From Zeus faber (taxonomy: Eukaryota > Chordata > Actinopteri > Zeiformes > Zeidae), in assembly GCA_960531495.1 (NCBI GenBank), contig OY482849.1, positions 1,307,399 to 1,371,398 on the forward strand: DNA of 64,000 nucleotides, read 5' to 3'. This document shows, in pieces, positions 1-13,654 of this stretch. Numbering within the stretch: the stretch's first letter is position 1; the number at the start of each line of letters is the position of its first letter. The notes under the pieces were generated by a model. That model was given only the letters and a program-made list of their open reading frames with translations. It was not told the DNA's origin and did not search any database. Both the position numbers and the translations under genes were made by a program.

Positions 1-60
1 TATTCCACCGCAAGCAGACCCTGACACAGCACTATCGGACCTATATGATGTATTGTGCGG

Positions 61-455
61 ACTTCATAATGAACATCCTGACGCAGCTGTCGTGGTGGCT
101 GGGGACTTTAATAGGGCGAACCTCAAGAAAGTTTGGCCTAATTTCCACCAACACGTGGAAACACCTGGTGACGTGTGCCACCAGGGGAGATAGAACTTTG
201 GACAACTGTTACACACCGTTTCAATCAAGTTCCAGAGACGTCAGTGAGTTAACGGAAGTAGCTACAAGCTTCATAGCTACAATAGCAGACAGTATTGTTC
301 CCACGGTGAAAGTTCAGATATTTCCTAACCAGCAACCGTGGGTCGATAAATCCATCCGTGGTGCTCTGAATGCTCCCATGGTCGCCTATAATGAAGGTCT
401 TGTCTCCGGAAATATGGACTACAAAGCGGCATTGTACAATCTGCGGAGGGGGTGA
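61..455 (+). pseudogene. LINE endonuclease remnant
   Basis: This is the C-terminal part of an apurinic/apyrimidinic-type endonuclease, the enzyme that nicks target DNA to prime LINE integration. A run of hydrophobic residues ending in the motif GDFN (bases 101-112) is the classic beta-strand and active-site motif of this fold. The frame breaks soon afterwards, and the following 340 bases read open in another frame. No N-terminal half is visible because of the window edge. It sits directly upstream of the RT relic of the same element. Confidence 0.7.
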
Positions 456-672
456 AGGACGCTAAACGGACGTACAGAGATAGAGTGGAGCGACAGAAGG
501 AGCAACAGGATGCCAGACGCTTGTGGCAGGGGCTCTGGACTTTTACAAACTACAACAGCAGCTCCTCCCCAGCCACGAGTGTGGACGCCTCCTGAGCCAA
601 TGAACTAAACTCCTTTTCTGCGCGGCTTGAGTCTGGCAACAACACACCGCTGGGGATGACCGCGCACTCTCA

Positions 673-2054
673 GTGTCCAAGCATGACGTCAGAACGGCTC
701 TGATGCGTGTGAACATCAGGAAAACTGTAGGCCCAGATGGCATATCCAGGCAAGTACGGAAGACCTGTGCCACCCAGCTAGCCCCGATATTCAATGCCTC
801 CTTGGCCGAGTCGGTGGTCCCGTCCTGCCTCAAGATGTCCACCGTCATCCCTGTCCCGAAGATCGCCTCTCCTGCCTGCTTGAATGACTACCGTCCAGTG
901 GCCCTCACCTCGGTGGTCATGAAGTGCTTCGAGACGCTGATTAAGGATTGCATGATACTTGATACATCTGAGCCTTCCTCCCCCGCACCTTGGACCTCCT
1001 GCAGTTTGCGTACTGGCAGAACAGATCCACGGACGACGTGGTCTCCCAGGTACCGCACACCATGCTCACGCACCTGGATGGCCAGAAAGGGGGCTATGTG
1101 AGATTGCTGTTCATCGACTATAGTTGAGCGTTCAATACCATAGTCCCCACCAGACTGCCTGTCAAGCGGTGGGAGCAATAACTGAACACTCCGCTGTGTG
1201 CCTGGATCCTGGACTTCCTCACAGCCCAGCCCCAGGTGGTTAGGGTGGGGAGGCACATGTCCAGCTCCCTCACCCTGAACACAGGATCCCCCCAGGGATG
1301 CATCCTCAGCCCCCTACTGTACTTCATGTACACACATGACTGTGTGACCAGGTTAATCTCCAACACCATCATCAAGATTGCTGACAACACCATGGTGGTG
1401 GGCCTGATCAATGACGATGATAAGAATGCCTACCGTGACGAGGTGCCTGACCTGTCACTCAACAGCCTCCTCCTGAACGTCAGCAAAACTAAGGAGCTGA
1501 GTGTGGGCCTTAGGAGGGAGTACAACCAAGGACACATGCGCCGTTGGTGATTAATGGGGCTTCTGTCGACAGGGTGAGCAGCTTCAAGTACCTGGGAGTC
1601 TACATCATGAGGGACTTAACATGGACTATACACACAGACACTGGTGAGAAAGGCGAGGCAGCGTCTTTACCACCTCAGGCAGCTTAACAAATTCAGGGTC
1701 TTGGTGAGGATCCTCAAGTCCTTCTACTCTGGAGCAGTGGAGAGCATCCTGACAGGCAACATCACTGCCTGGTTTGGGAACTGTACTGCTCAGGACAGGT
1801 GGGCCCTGCAGAGGGTGGTGCGTTCAGCCCAATGCACCATTGGAACTATCCTCCCCTCCCTGCAGGAGTTTTACACCAAGAGGTGTAGCAGGATCATGAA
1901 GGATCCTCACCACCCGAACAACAGTCTGTTCCAGCCGCTGCGGTTGGGCAAGCGCTTCCGCAGCCACATAGCGAGGACAGAGCGACTGAGACAGTGTTTC
2001 TTCCCGCAAGCCATAAGGACTGTCAATGCTGAACTCACCAGAGGTCCTCACTGA
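673..2054 (+). pseudogene. LINE reverse transcriptase remnant
   Basis: Broken reverse transcriptase of the first LINE. Recognisable in order are the GPDGI finger motif near 733, the NDYRPVALTS motif near 883, an F-IDYS-like palm motif near 1115 disrupted by a stop, the [12 protein letters not shown] motif near 1290, the catalytic loop at 1380-1388 and the C-terminal region with a KYLGV motif near 1590. The catalytic loop reads ADN rather than ADD, so the second metal-binding aspartate is lost. At least three frame changes occur. The C-terminal open stretch (1644-2054) carries the conserved tryptophan and leucine pattern of the LINE thumb and connection region. Confidence 0.85.
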
Positions 2055-2524
2055 GACACACACATAGGCCTCACTGCCTTACTGTACTGTATGTAGCATA
2101 CTGTACTGCCTACTGTATCACTGTTCTGGGTTACTGCATACTGCTAATACTATTGCTGTTCTGTTTGGTGTTACTGTATTTCTATGTCGTACTGTTGTAT
2201 GCTGTACTGTATATATTTTTTCCACACACACTTTATTCACATGCCACTTAACTGCACATATCTATATATACAAATAGCCTATCCCAAATACGTACATAAC
2301 TCTATTCCCTTTACTTCTATTTTGTACCCCCACTCTGTATTACTTTTTGAGTCTTATTTTAATTTATTTTATTTTATTTTATAATATTCTATTCACTAAC
2401 TGCATTACGTTTGAGGAATCAGTTAGTTTCAGTTAGTTAGCAAGTAGAAATTAGGTTAGTATTTGGTTAGCATAGTGGCTAGCTCACCAGTCACTGTACG
2501 TTGCTGCACCAGTCTGCTCCAATT

Positions 2525-2945
2525 GTGTCCCCGCCGTTGTTACAACGGTAGAAGTTGATGATGTGATGAAGTCCGTTGAGGTTGGTGACAGATTTTTAGA
2601 TTTCAGATTTTCTGAGACTCATAATATTGATAGACTCTACATTTTGTTGTGTTGTCCTTTTAAACTCCAAAATAATTCCACATTTATAACACATGTATAT
2701 TCTTACTGTTAAAGAAAAGCTTTTTTAAAAACATTATTAGTTGTGTGTTGTTGAGCTGCTCATGATTGGCCCATTCAGCAGTATGTTAATTAGCCATGAG
2801 GCTTTGTTTGTCCGCCAACCCCATATGCATTCGGGGAGCTGGCTGAATGAACCTGTTGTGGGTAAAACTTTGGAGGTGATTATCTCAGAAACACGGTTTG
2901 CCACACCCTTGTCATTAACAAGTCATAGCTTTAAAAAGATTTGCT
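2525..2945 (+). repeat. Dispersed element family, copy C (3' part)
   Basis: About 420 bases match 50125-50550 closely on the same strand, including the stretch around the GTTGTTACAACGG palindrome and a block ending near CTTGTCATTAACA. It corresponds to the 3' portion of the family also seen at 15462-20893 (minus) and 49535-50560 (plus). The acidic-ORF part is absent here. No coding sequence survives. The family is unnamed here. Confidence 0.75.
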
Positions 2946-4000
2946 TGATTTGCGCAAGTGACACCTTGTTTGGAAGCTCTGATTCTCCAATCTCAAATGA
3001 TGCGGAAAAAAGAAAATCGAAAGCCGCCAAATGACCCTAAAGTATGCGGTGGGTCACAAATGGTGATCAGCCCCTAAATATCATTATTATTTACTTTACT
3101 TACCAATTCTCTCTTCCAAATAATCCAGCCATGTAACTATCCGTTCATGAAATTAAATCGCAGTTTAGGATCCTCCTTATCCCAGGAATATGCACCAACA
3201 TTAATGGTTTGTAAGAGCACATTTAACACTGTAAGGCATGCGCAGCAACATTTGTTTCTTCAAGAGAAAAGGGATTTTTTTCCAAAGGTAGCCCCGTTGC
3301 ATTCAAGGCCTGTTGGAAAGGCTACCGTACTGCCTTCAAGCGTCGGAAATATAAAATTGTGATATTACTTGTAATTTATGGACCAGCAATACCCAAGCAC
3401 TGGTACAAATACATACAGGCTGGTGTTTTTCTTTAATTTAAATATTTTTTTTTTGTATATAGACCAGCAATACCCAGGCCAGGAGTAATGGTCTGTACCA
3501 TAGCAGCAGGCCAAAAAATGTACAGTACTTAATTTTTGTTCAATTGTAGATATTATTTAGAGTTTGTTTGTTTATTTAAATATGTATTGTTTAACTGCAC
3601 TTTGGAAGTACAAATGTGTACAGTCAGTACCCGATGTTTGCAATTATGTATTGTTTATAGCCATGCCCTGAAGAGTGAGTCCTTCAAGTTTGAAATCGGT
3701 CAAATTGGCGATCGTATTATCTGACTTATTTCCTGTGTTGAAATAGATTATACAGCCTGTTCTAATATAGACATCCATGAAACACTGACAGCCTGAATTA
3801 AGCACTGTATCCTCACAGTGGTGGCCTGCTGGCAACAAACCTTTGCTCTTGAATATCTCTGTTTTAGTGTTAGAATAGCCTAGAGTATCCATCCATCGTG
3901 CTCATAAATGGTGATATCAAGGGCTGGTGTGTTTGTATGTGCGTCGATGTGGCGGGGGTTGTGGAGTATCCGCAGGCTGGTTCGGGGTCTGGTTAAAAAA
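2946..4000. other. Stretch without recognisable gene
   Basis: No convincing coding sequence or known repeat was seen. An 18-base phrase beginning GACCAGCAATACCCA occurs twice (3381-3398 and, with one difference, 3472-3489), suggesting a small local duplication. The rest is AT-rich and looks like ordinary intergenic or intronic DNA. Confidence 0.5.
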
Positions 4001-4009
4001 GTCCAGGGC

Positions 4010-4240
4010 CATTTTTTTTTTTGTCCCAGTCCGTCCCTGACCCTGCACCCACCACTGATGAACTGACGGCCAAACCAAATTTTGAGCTCCGAAAGTCCGA
4101 ATATTTGGTTTTGGCACCCGGAGCTCCCAGTTTTCCAGTCCCAGAGCCAGTTCATTTGCTGTTGAAAGGGGAGAACTGGTTCCAGATTCGGCACCGGCTC
4201 CGAACCAGCCCTCGAAATGCCTTGGTGGAAAAGGGGTAAG
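4010..4240. repeat. Possible short interspersed repeat
   Basis: A GC-balanced block rich in GGCTCCG, GAACCAGC and GGTTCCAG words stands out from its AT-rich surroundings and resembles the non-autonomous DNA elements common in fish. No terminal repeats or target duplication could be defined, so the call is weak. Both strands read open for 70-110 codons only because of base composition. Confidence 0.3.
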
Positions 4241-4837
4241 TGAGTTCACAGTTGATTTTCCAATTAAGTTTATTCCTGAATATTTTCATCTTTCAACACC
4301 AAGAATCTGATGGTGAGCTGAGGAAACTGTGCCTGTACAGCAGTAAGACAACTTAAAGCAGTTGAAGTGGAAGATGTCCCTACTCCACTAAAGAGGTGAA
4401 GTAGTGTACTGTAATTGAAATATCCCTAACTGAATTGACATTGAATTTAATCGAAAATCGAAACCTTGTGAATCAGATCGAATTGGGAAATCAGTGGCAA
4501 TGACCAGCCCTATCGACGAGATGTGCCGACGAAGAGTTTCATCTGAGAAAAGGCCTATAGCATATGGAAATTATTTGATTTCAAATTGGCAGCAGCACAG
4601 CGTAATTAAAATCGTATCAGCCAGATGTATGTAGCCAGCCACATGTAATTTTTTGTTTGTTTACAAATAGTTTTTATTCTGTTTAATTTTATCTGAGAAT
4701 ATGAAGGCCTGAAGCTGAAGTAAATTCTTTGTGTTTACATGTTGCCCCAACAAACGTAGGCTAGCGTAAGATTTATTTATTTTTAAAATAGTGCTATGCA
4801 CCCGAGTCTATTGACGGGACTTATTTTATTTGGAATA

Positions 4838-5073
4838 CAGGTACTCCTCACTTAACGACCTACTTGTTTAACGACCATTCGGACTTACGACCAGCTCTCT
4901 GGCATGCACACTGCGTGCAACGCGTCTCAGCGTCAAGCATCTCATCACGCATCACCCTATCTGTCTCAGTCTCATTCCCGCAGTCGGTCAGTATTCACTG
5001 CACTAGCGTTCGCGATCTCCAAGACTGAAATAACGGTAAGGGGGGGTACTCCTCATTAAGTGAGGAGTACCTG
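4838..5073. mobile_element. TA-flanked MITE of Tigger/pogo (Tc1-mariner) type, 236 bp
   Basis: A complete miniature inverted-repeat element. The left end CAGGTACTCCTCACTTAA (4838-4855) is the perfect 18-base reverse complement of the right end (5056-5073), and both ends are flanked by TA (4836-4837 and 5074-5075), the target duplicated by Tc1/mariner transposases. The left arm continues with TTAACGACC repeats like those of Tigger elements. It encodes no protein. The right end also carries an extra inverted copy of the terminal sequence, giving an 11-base-arm hairpin at 5045-5071. Confidence 0.88.
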
Positions 5074-5075
5074 TA

Positions 5076-8000
5076 TAATGTACATGCAAAAGTAGCCTAC
5101 TTTTCACTATAATAATATTATGAATCTAACTGCCTTGATGATGTCATTCTTAATATAGCCTGCCTAGCAACTGTTTTTGAGCTCGATAAACACATAATAT
5201 TTGACCGGAATTTCTCCCATTTGTCTGGGACATGCAAATCTTCCAGGACACGTGGACCGGCACCAATTTTTTCTCACGGAAACCCTGACGCACGCATGCA
5301 AGCAAGCAATTATGTAGGTAGACATGCAACACGATGAAGCTGGCTATTGTTTGCTAAACCTGTTCGGCTCACATTCCACAACGCACAATGGACTCTGCTA
5401 CTCTGCTAATGTTGAATAGGGCAATGCAGCTGCATCATTTTGTGCTTCGCTACAGTTGTAAACTGAGGCTACATGCATTGCATTTGTCAGACCTAAAAGC
5501 GCAATTATCTACAAGATTTAATGGCGATTTAGTTTCTTTACCAAATTGAACAAAAACCATAATATTTGTGCCCTGAACTGACAGTGAGGTGAGCTCAACA
5601 GTTCAGTCATGAAACCCTATCACGTATTCTTCTTTCTGTATACTTTGCGGGTACACATTTGTCCGTGGTGCATTTGTCCCATTGGTTGATGTAACAAAGA
5701 GAAATTTTAATTATTGCTTGGTTTAATGATCCACCTAATGCAAATGCAGCGGAATTGTTTTCTTGTGAAAATGACATTGCATAGAGGTATACATAGAGGG
5801 TTTGGGGTTTTATTTTCTTTGAGGTTTTATTTTTTTTTTCCTATGGTGTAATTGAAAAGAAAAAGGAGAAAATACAAATGGTAAAGAATGAAAATAAAAT
5901 TAGAATGATTTAAGTAGGAGCATAATGTTTCTCCATTAGCGTATTGCATATAGACCGATGGCTGGTCATTGGAGTGGTTTAGGTATTGAGGGGCATATTC
6001 ATGACTGTCAGTAGCTTATATTTCTAGCACGATAATATAATAGTTTCATAAAAGTTAATGACATTTTGAAATGCGGAAAGATCACCACTCCTTCCATGTT
6101 CGTCAAAAGAGTCCAGTCAGTTGCTGGCTGGGAGAAAATAAATGCTGGCCCATGCTAGCCCGAGCAGATTAACCTTTTAAATGGGGGTCAAGGTAGCAGC
6201 TAATAGAATTTTGGCTAACCTCGTCTGGATGAGGCAAACACAGACTTCCATTCACAATAGTGAGCAATGTATAGGCTTATTTGACCTAATGCTTTAGGAC
6301 AGGGCTAAATTCATCAGGAGAAATAATAGGGTTAGGAGTATTTTGTCAAATAAAATGTAAACTCAAACTATGGCTTGCCTGGGCCATACACATAAACAAT
6401 TACACACAGACACAAATCTAATCTTGGTAGTTTGATCACTCCTCAATGCGAACTTACTAATATAAATTCAAGGCCAGGATATTACATTTGAGCCAAGGAC
6501 GATATAGCATAAGATAACTGGAACAGATGTGTGAAAAGAGAATGGAGCCTGTGCCTTTTTCACCATGAATGCTGCAGATAATGGTTGCACACTGGTTGTG
6601 TTTGTGCACACTGTCCAAATATGGAGCCACGCCTAGTACCTCATTCCACTGGCCCTAGTCAGAGCAAAGACTCAATGGACATTTGGCTTAACAAACCAAG
6701 TCAAGCATACTGCCTTGAAATATGAACAGGTTGTACGGTATAACAGGGTGTTGGGAGAGTTGCATTTTGGCAGAAGACACCATAAAAAATAAAAAAAAGA
6801 TCACAGGAATACATATCCGTTAAGGGCACCTGATAATGGAAATGGCTCCATCATCTTAATAAAAAAAGGGAAAGTGTCAAATTAAACATCCTCACAACCA
6901 CCTCATCCAAAAAAGACTGAACGAATGGAAACATGTGATGAGAGAGAAGATAGGTAGATGCCTTGGTACTTCAAATATAGAGACTTGACGAAAAACTGCA
7001 GAAGGCCAGCAGTCCATGAGGAAACATTCTCTATTCTCTTGGCTCCATTCGTCCTCTCCGCCCCTACTCCATCGCACTATGGACTGCAGATACAATGTGG
7101 ACATGTCTAGCCCTGCCCCTCTCAGGAATTATCCAGCCAACCAAAGGAAAGGCCCTAGAGCTGAAAACTTGTCATTTATTTTCCCGCACCACCACCAATA
7201 GACATAATTTATGTCCGGGTATAGGCACATTTGAAATACTGGTAAATATACCTGTAGCTACGTGACTTGGATACCAGTTCCTAACAATTTTCTTTTTATA
7301 CAGGAAATACTTAAGTTAAAAAGAGAGTTAAAGGGCACATATTGCTTAAAAATAACAATAACAACTATATCTGCTTTACTTTAAAAATATATTATTTATT
7401 ATTATTTATATATATTTTTTAGCCATTCCATTTCTAAATTATTTCTCAAAAGCCATTCATACTTTTCCGCAATTCTTGTTTCTCTCCCTCGCCGGAACAG
7501 TACTAAAGCCACAGATTATTACTTCAATAAATCTTTATTTTGGATCAAAATTGAAGAAAGGTATTTCCTTGATCAATTGTGGGCTTGTTAAAACAATTAA
7601 TTTATCGAAGTGAAAACACAAAAAGCCCTTCCACATACCTATTCTCATCTCAAACATATGAAACATGCAACCTCTTCAGCAAAAATCTGCTGTTTAATGT
7701 TAAAAAACTGTTTGACTAAATCATTTGTTAAAACTTACACATGACTGATGAAATTCTTAGCAACCCTTGTCCTTATTAAATAGCTTATGAATATGGCAAG
7801 AGTATTTTAATATCTAATTCAATTTTAAAGTGGGCGCAAACAACTTACTTTCCCCAATTTGGTCAATACTCTTATGAAAACCTTCCTGTAACCATGCTTT
7901 TCTCTTGCAAATCTTTGCTGTTTTAAAACATTCTAAAATATTTTTTATCCCCCCCGCCAAAAAAAAGACCCCATCAAATCAGTGATCCAGAACAAGGAGA

Positions 8001-8540
8001 GTGAATTAAATGATCCAAATGTGGAGCCATTGTATTCACCTGTGTTAAGTGTTAAGCCATGCCTTGTTTCATAAGTGACGGCCTATGGTAATGGTCTTTT
8101 CACTTCCCCACTGTAAATCCTCTTACACTCTACCTCATTTCCATCCTTCCTCTGAGAGTCACTCTGGTTTTCCCTCTCCCTAGGTTTGCTTGCTCCCCAA
8201 TCCATCCTCTCCTGCACTATTCTCTCACTGCTTGCAACTTTTGCTTGCACTTGAAAGCTGTTTCAGTGGTGGCTGGTATGGTCAAACAACAATTTTTAGA
8301 ATCATGGGTGATGATGATATCACTATATCATGTTTAGTTAACATATAAAAAATATATTATTAGAAAGATATATATCAAATATAAATTTATTTTGAAAACA
8401 TGCTTTTAAACCAGAAAAGGCTAACCTAATGCTCCTGTTATTTTCCAGAATGAGATGTATTACTTTACTGCAGTGCCTAAATTAGGGCTGATATAGGCAA
8501 ATTAAAGAACATCAAGATATAATTAGAGACTTTTGGATAC
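5076..8540. other. Non-coding stretch
   Basis: About 3.4 kb with no open frame longer than about 70 codons that looks like protein and no recognisable element apart from the 33-base repeat at 5910-5942. It is AT-rich with homopolymer runs. Ordinary intergenic or intronic DNA is the simplest reading. Confidence 0.5.
5910..5942 (+). repeat. 33-base repeat, inverted partner at 11986
   Basis: The 33 bases here are the exact reverse complement of 11986-12018. Similarity stops abruptly on both sides. It is probably a fragment of a dispersed element rather than a functional site. Confidence 0.7.
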
Positions 8541-8542
8541 TG

Positions 8543-8569
<27 letters not shown>
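8543..8569. repeat. (TA)n microsatellite
   Basis: About 13 TA units followed by more AT-rich sequence. No function is implied. Confidence 0.9.
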
Positions 8570-8575
<6 letters not shown>

Positions 8576-9590
8576 TAAATAAACAAATATATATCTAGAA
8601 ATATATAGATATCCTGTATATTTGTTTATGTATGTATTTGTTCATGTTTTATGCTTCGGAAAACAGACAGACATTCTCTCTTCACTTTGCCCCTTCTTGG
8701 GGTGGTGAGGAGGCTACTTAATGCCATTGCATAACGTGGCAATGTTCCCATTATGAGAGCCTGTATATACTGTATATATATCTTTGCTTTTATTCTTTCC
8801 ATCTAAAAATAAAATGTGATAAAATAGCTTTAGCTTAATATTGCATTATGGTTCATTTCTGTCTAAATCCATGTCACAGCAGTTGATGCTTCAGCCCATG
8901 GGGATTCCCTCCCAATTCAATATGCTTTCTGGTTAATCTTATCTTGATGTGTTGATGACTCTCCTCCACTTTGTAACATCAATCAGCAGAGGCTGGTAAA
9001 ATTGGTTCAGCACTCACTTGCAGGAGTTTTGCAAATTTCGACAGTGTTCTAAATCGTCATGGGTTTCTTCATCTCTGGCACACGGGAAGCAATACAAAAC
9101 ACAAGAACCACTTTGTTTTCATGCCAACATACCACACAGAAATATGCACTTTGTCGAATTTCAGAGGAACATTTTCACAATAAAGGGTTCCGTGCTGAGC
9201 TCTAAAAGTTAATTCATCGTCATCCTATGGAGAGCTTAAAGCTTTCTAAAATGTGTTCAGCACGTGTTGATGCTGATAACCTGCTTGATAACACATAAAG
9301 TGCAATCAAATGCTACACATTTATGGCATGAACATTAGAACATGCAACCGTGACAGCAGAGACTGTAAATATCTACTCTTAAAAATACATTATTCAATGA
9401 TTCCTCTGCACAGGAATTGTCTATGCGACGCCAAATCTGTAAAACCAAAAACAGCATCTTGTTCAGATGAAAAAATATTTGAAATATTTTCGATTATCAA
9501 TTGATAATTGCTATAAATTATAATAAAAGAAACATACTAATTTGGAATTTTGAGCGATTGTCGCCAACACAAGGAAGTAGGAGGAGTAAT
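8570..9590. other. Stretch without recognisable gene
   Basis: AT-rich DNA. Two short open frames (9018-9212 and 9310-9504) show no recognisable domain, and their composition matches the background, so they are not called as genes. Confidence 0.5.
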
Positions 9591-9650
9591 AATATCTTTA
9601 TTTATAAAGCACCTTTAAAAACAGTTTACAAAGTGCTTTGACGGATTAAA
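9591..9650. repeat. Possible fish repeat fragment (TTTATTTATAAAGCACCTTT type)
   Basis: The sequence from the TTTATTTATAAAGCACC word to CAAAGTGCTTT resembles a 3'-end motif scattered through fish genomes. It contains a loose inverted repeat (AAAGCACCTTT with AAAGTGCTTT). No element boundaries are visible. Confidence 0.35.
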
Positions 9651-10024
9651 TAAAAGCAGTGTTCAGATCATGAATTTAAAAGGCAAAGAACATTAATAAA
9701 CACAAATTAAAGTAATTCATTAAATTGTAAAAGCGGATAAAGAGACAAAATAAATAAATATATATAATATGATAATAAGAAATATAAATAAAAAGGAGAA
9801 ATAAAAATAAATAAATAAGTAAGTTATTTAATAGTAATTAAATAGGTAAAGAAAGGGAAGCAGGAGCCTCCTTTTCAATGGCACAGGAGGCACAGGAGAC
9901 ACACATTAAAACACAAATTGAAAACACAAGTTTGCCAAGTTCTTATCATGACTTCTGTTAACACCTTTCTTCTATGTGCACTGGGATTACACACTACATT
10001 GTGTGTGTTTGTGCATGTTTATAT

Positions 10025-11320
<1,296 letters not shown>

Positions 11321-12340
11321 AAAACTCTGTTTGATACTCAGGCTGTCAAGATTGGCCAAATATCACGTTCGAACTGAAAAAAAAATTTAAGTTTCAATAT
11401 ATTCCAATATCTATTACAATTTTAAAATATGGGGGGGGTGTCATGCACAATTCTGCCCCAGAACAGCTCCAGAGCGGCGATCAGAGCGATCTTTTCTCCA
11501 AACAAAGCAAATAAAAACAGTGTTTTTATTCTACATTTATTTAATTTACTTAATTTCCTCCTGCTACGGAGCAGATTGTAGATCGTTTCTGATAAAATTC
11601 CAGCACAGTCCGCTGCCTGGTGGTTGGGAACCTCTGCACTTAAAGGACATCACAACTCTGTCTGTGATGGTCGGGCGGCTTGGGACCATGTACCTCGGCT
11701 CAAGCTTGCGGATGATATATTTAAATCCAAACACCTGCAAGATGTTAATCGGCCCATATCTTTGCAGATAAAACGGGTCAATTTATTTGTAATCGCCGTT
11801 TGGCGCGGCTGGTAATCCTTGTGAGGAAAATGGCCATTCGTGCCTGCTTTGGCTGCGGTGTTGACGCAGTAGGCAACGGACGGAGTACCAGAGAGCACAG
11901 ACAAAGCACTTGCACGCACAAAGAGGATGTATGTGGACGTATGCGCACAACATTTTTATAAAAAACAATACATTTCTGCTGAAACACGCTAATGGAGAAA
12001 CATTATGCTCCTACTTAAAAAAGCATATTTATTTTTTGAATGTTCATTTTCAGATTCGAACGTCATTTTATTTTTAGAATTCGAATAGCATGCGAATCTC
12101 GAACCACCATTTAACACAGTGTTAATTGTTTGGCAGCTATTTTAGATTTATTCTTAGTCTTTAGATTAAAATATATTATTGGTTTTTGTCACAAATCTAG
12201 TCATTTTAAATCCTTCATAGTTTTAGTCAAGAACAACTCAAAACGCTTTAGTCCAGTTTTAGTCAAAGAAAAGTCATTACATTTTAATTAACTTTTAGTC
12301 AAAATGCTTTCTCTCGTTACCTAATTTGTAGCCAAGGGAT
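11321..12340. repeat. Old DNA-transposon-like repeat debris
   Basis: This region holds words typical of degraded fish DNA elements: TTCGAA-rich stretches near 11380 and 12055-12110, and the phrase TTTTAGTC or close variants several times between 12215 and 12300. No complete terminal repeats or target duplications could be assigned. The 33-base repeat 11986-12018 lies inside. Confidence 0.35.
11986..12018 (-). repeat. 33-base repeat, inverted partner at 5910
   Basis: Exact reverse complement of 5910-5942. It lies just before TTCGAA-rich sequence, which hints that it belongs to a degraded DNA transposon. Confidence 0.7.
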
Positions 12341-12589
12341 CTCTACGTCTCCTGTTAAAGTGCATTGTGTTTTCCTTTCTGCCGAATTATAAATAAAGTG
12401 TGTCCATAGACTTTTTTTTTCCCGACCACACCCTTTTTGCGTTGAAGCCATCATGTTGGTTTCATTAACTTGCTGCCAGTTTGGGACATCATCACCTGCA
12501 TGGCTGGGATTCTGGGAATCTGTTGACAGGATGCAAATGGCTTAGAGGACCCCGCCATTTTCATTCTGGGAATTGTTATTTTCGAGGAG

Positions 12590-12740
12590 GACCTGTAACC
12601 CTCTTCTCATAATTTATAACAACAGGGAGATGATATGTTTTCACAGAGAGCTGAAATTTCTTGCTTCTGGTGTTTATTTGTGGTCGTTCCTTTGGCGATG
12701 TTTACAGAAATTACGTCACGTCTTCTTCTTCGTGTCCTCT
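12590..12740 (-). repeat. Possible diverged copy D of the dispersed element family
   Basis: The run starting near CTTCTCATAATTTATAACAACA, followed by a TTTTCACAGAGAG-like word, TGTTTACAGAAATTACGTCAC and a TCTTCTTCTTCG block, parallels in order the sequence at 15800-15910 and the reverse complement of 49735-49850. Similarity is patchy, so membership is tentative. Confidence 0.35.
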
Positions 12741-13146
12741 GAGGCTGCGTCAGCACAACATTTTTTTGTGAAAAAAAACAAAAAACGAATAGGAGCTGGT
12801 GTAGACGTTTGAATCTATACACTTTTTAACCTTATTGAAATCACACAGAATATCGGATTATCATGATCTGCATGTGTGCATAAAATAAATGGTAAGAATG
12901 CCGTTTGCGCCGTTGTTCCAAGTTCAACAATGGGCTGAGAACACTGTTTGACAGCCCTAATTCTCCCTTTCCCTTTCATACGACATATGAAAGGGAGTCT
13001 CACTGGGCATTGCCATTTTTAGAGTGAACACACAGACTGTAGAAAAAAAATGGTAGTTGTGACATCACCGGCAGTTTCTGAAGAGACGATTTCACTCTTG
13101 AGTTCGGGAGTACGCTCGCTGTCACCTTTCTAGATTTGGGCACTGT

Positions 13147-13390
13147 AGGCTACATTTGTAGGCTACGTTCACACTGCAAGGCAAAGTTGCACAAATATTT
13201 TTTTTTGCTCGTATGTGACTCAGACCCCGTTTTTTTCATGACCGTGTGAACAGCACAAATCACAGTCTCTGATCTTTTCAATTCAAAATTTTCATATGTG
13301 GTCTTAAATCGGATACAGGTCAGAATATTTGCATTGCGACCTCAGTCTGACAGTCACAGACTGCAGCAGCACACAAAGTGTTCACAGACT
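13147..13390. repeat. Fish non-autonomous DNA element fragment
   Basis: The block beginning GTTCACACTGCAAGGC and containing TATGTGACTCAGACC, a GTGTGAACAGCA-like word, TCATATGTGGTC and GCGACCTCAGTCTGACAG resembles a very common teleost miniature DNA transposon. The opposite end and flanking duplication were not found, so only a fragment is called. Confidence 0.45.
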
Positions 13391-13654
13391 GGGGCGGGTG
13401 GGGGGTTACGCACAGAGGAAAATAAATACATTAAATACATCTACAATAATAGAATATTAGGTTTCGGGTGTGTTTCGAGAATAAACTCGGAATTCCGCCC
13501 CAGTCTTCGGCACCGGTAAGCAGAGCGGGGCGCACTGCGACCACCACCGCAGCGCCCCCACCGCGGCTGCCCGTCACTGTTAAGCAGTGTATACAGCACG
13601 GGGAGGGCAAATAAATAATAGATAGATAAATAGACCAACCCTACGAGGGGGCAC

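Larger units (their letters stand above)
1..2400 (+). mobile_element. Non-LTR retrotransposon (LINE) remnant, 5' end outside window
   Basis: A degraded LINE lies on the plus strand, with apurinic-type endonuclease followed by reverse transcriptase in the usual order and about 350 bases of AT-rich 3' trailer after the last coding stretch (near 2054). The window edge cuts its 5' end. The protein resembles the jockey/CR1/L2/Rex group of fish LINEs; the exact clade cannot be fixed by eye. Several frameshifts and stops make it inactive. The 3' boundary is soft: the last base is placed where T-rich sequence gives way to unrelated sequence. Confidence 0.85.
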
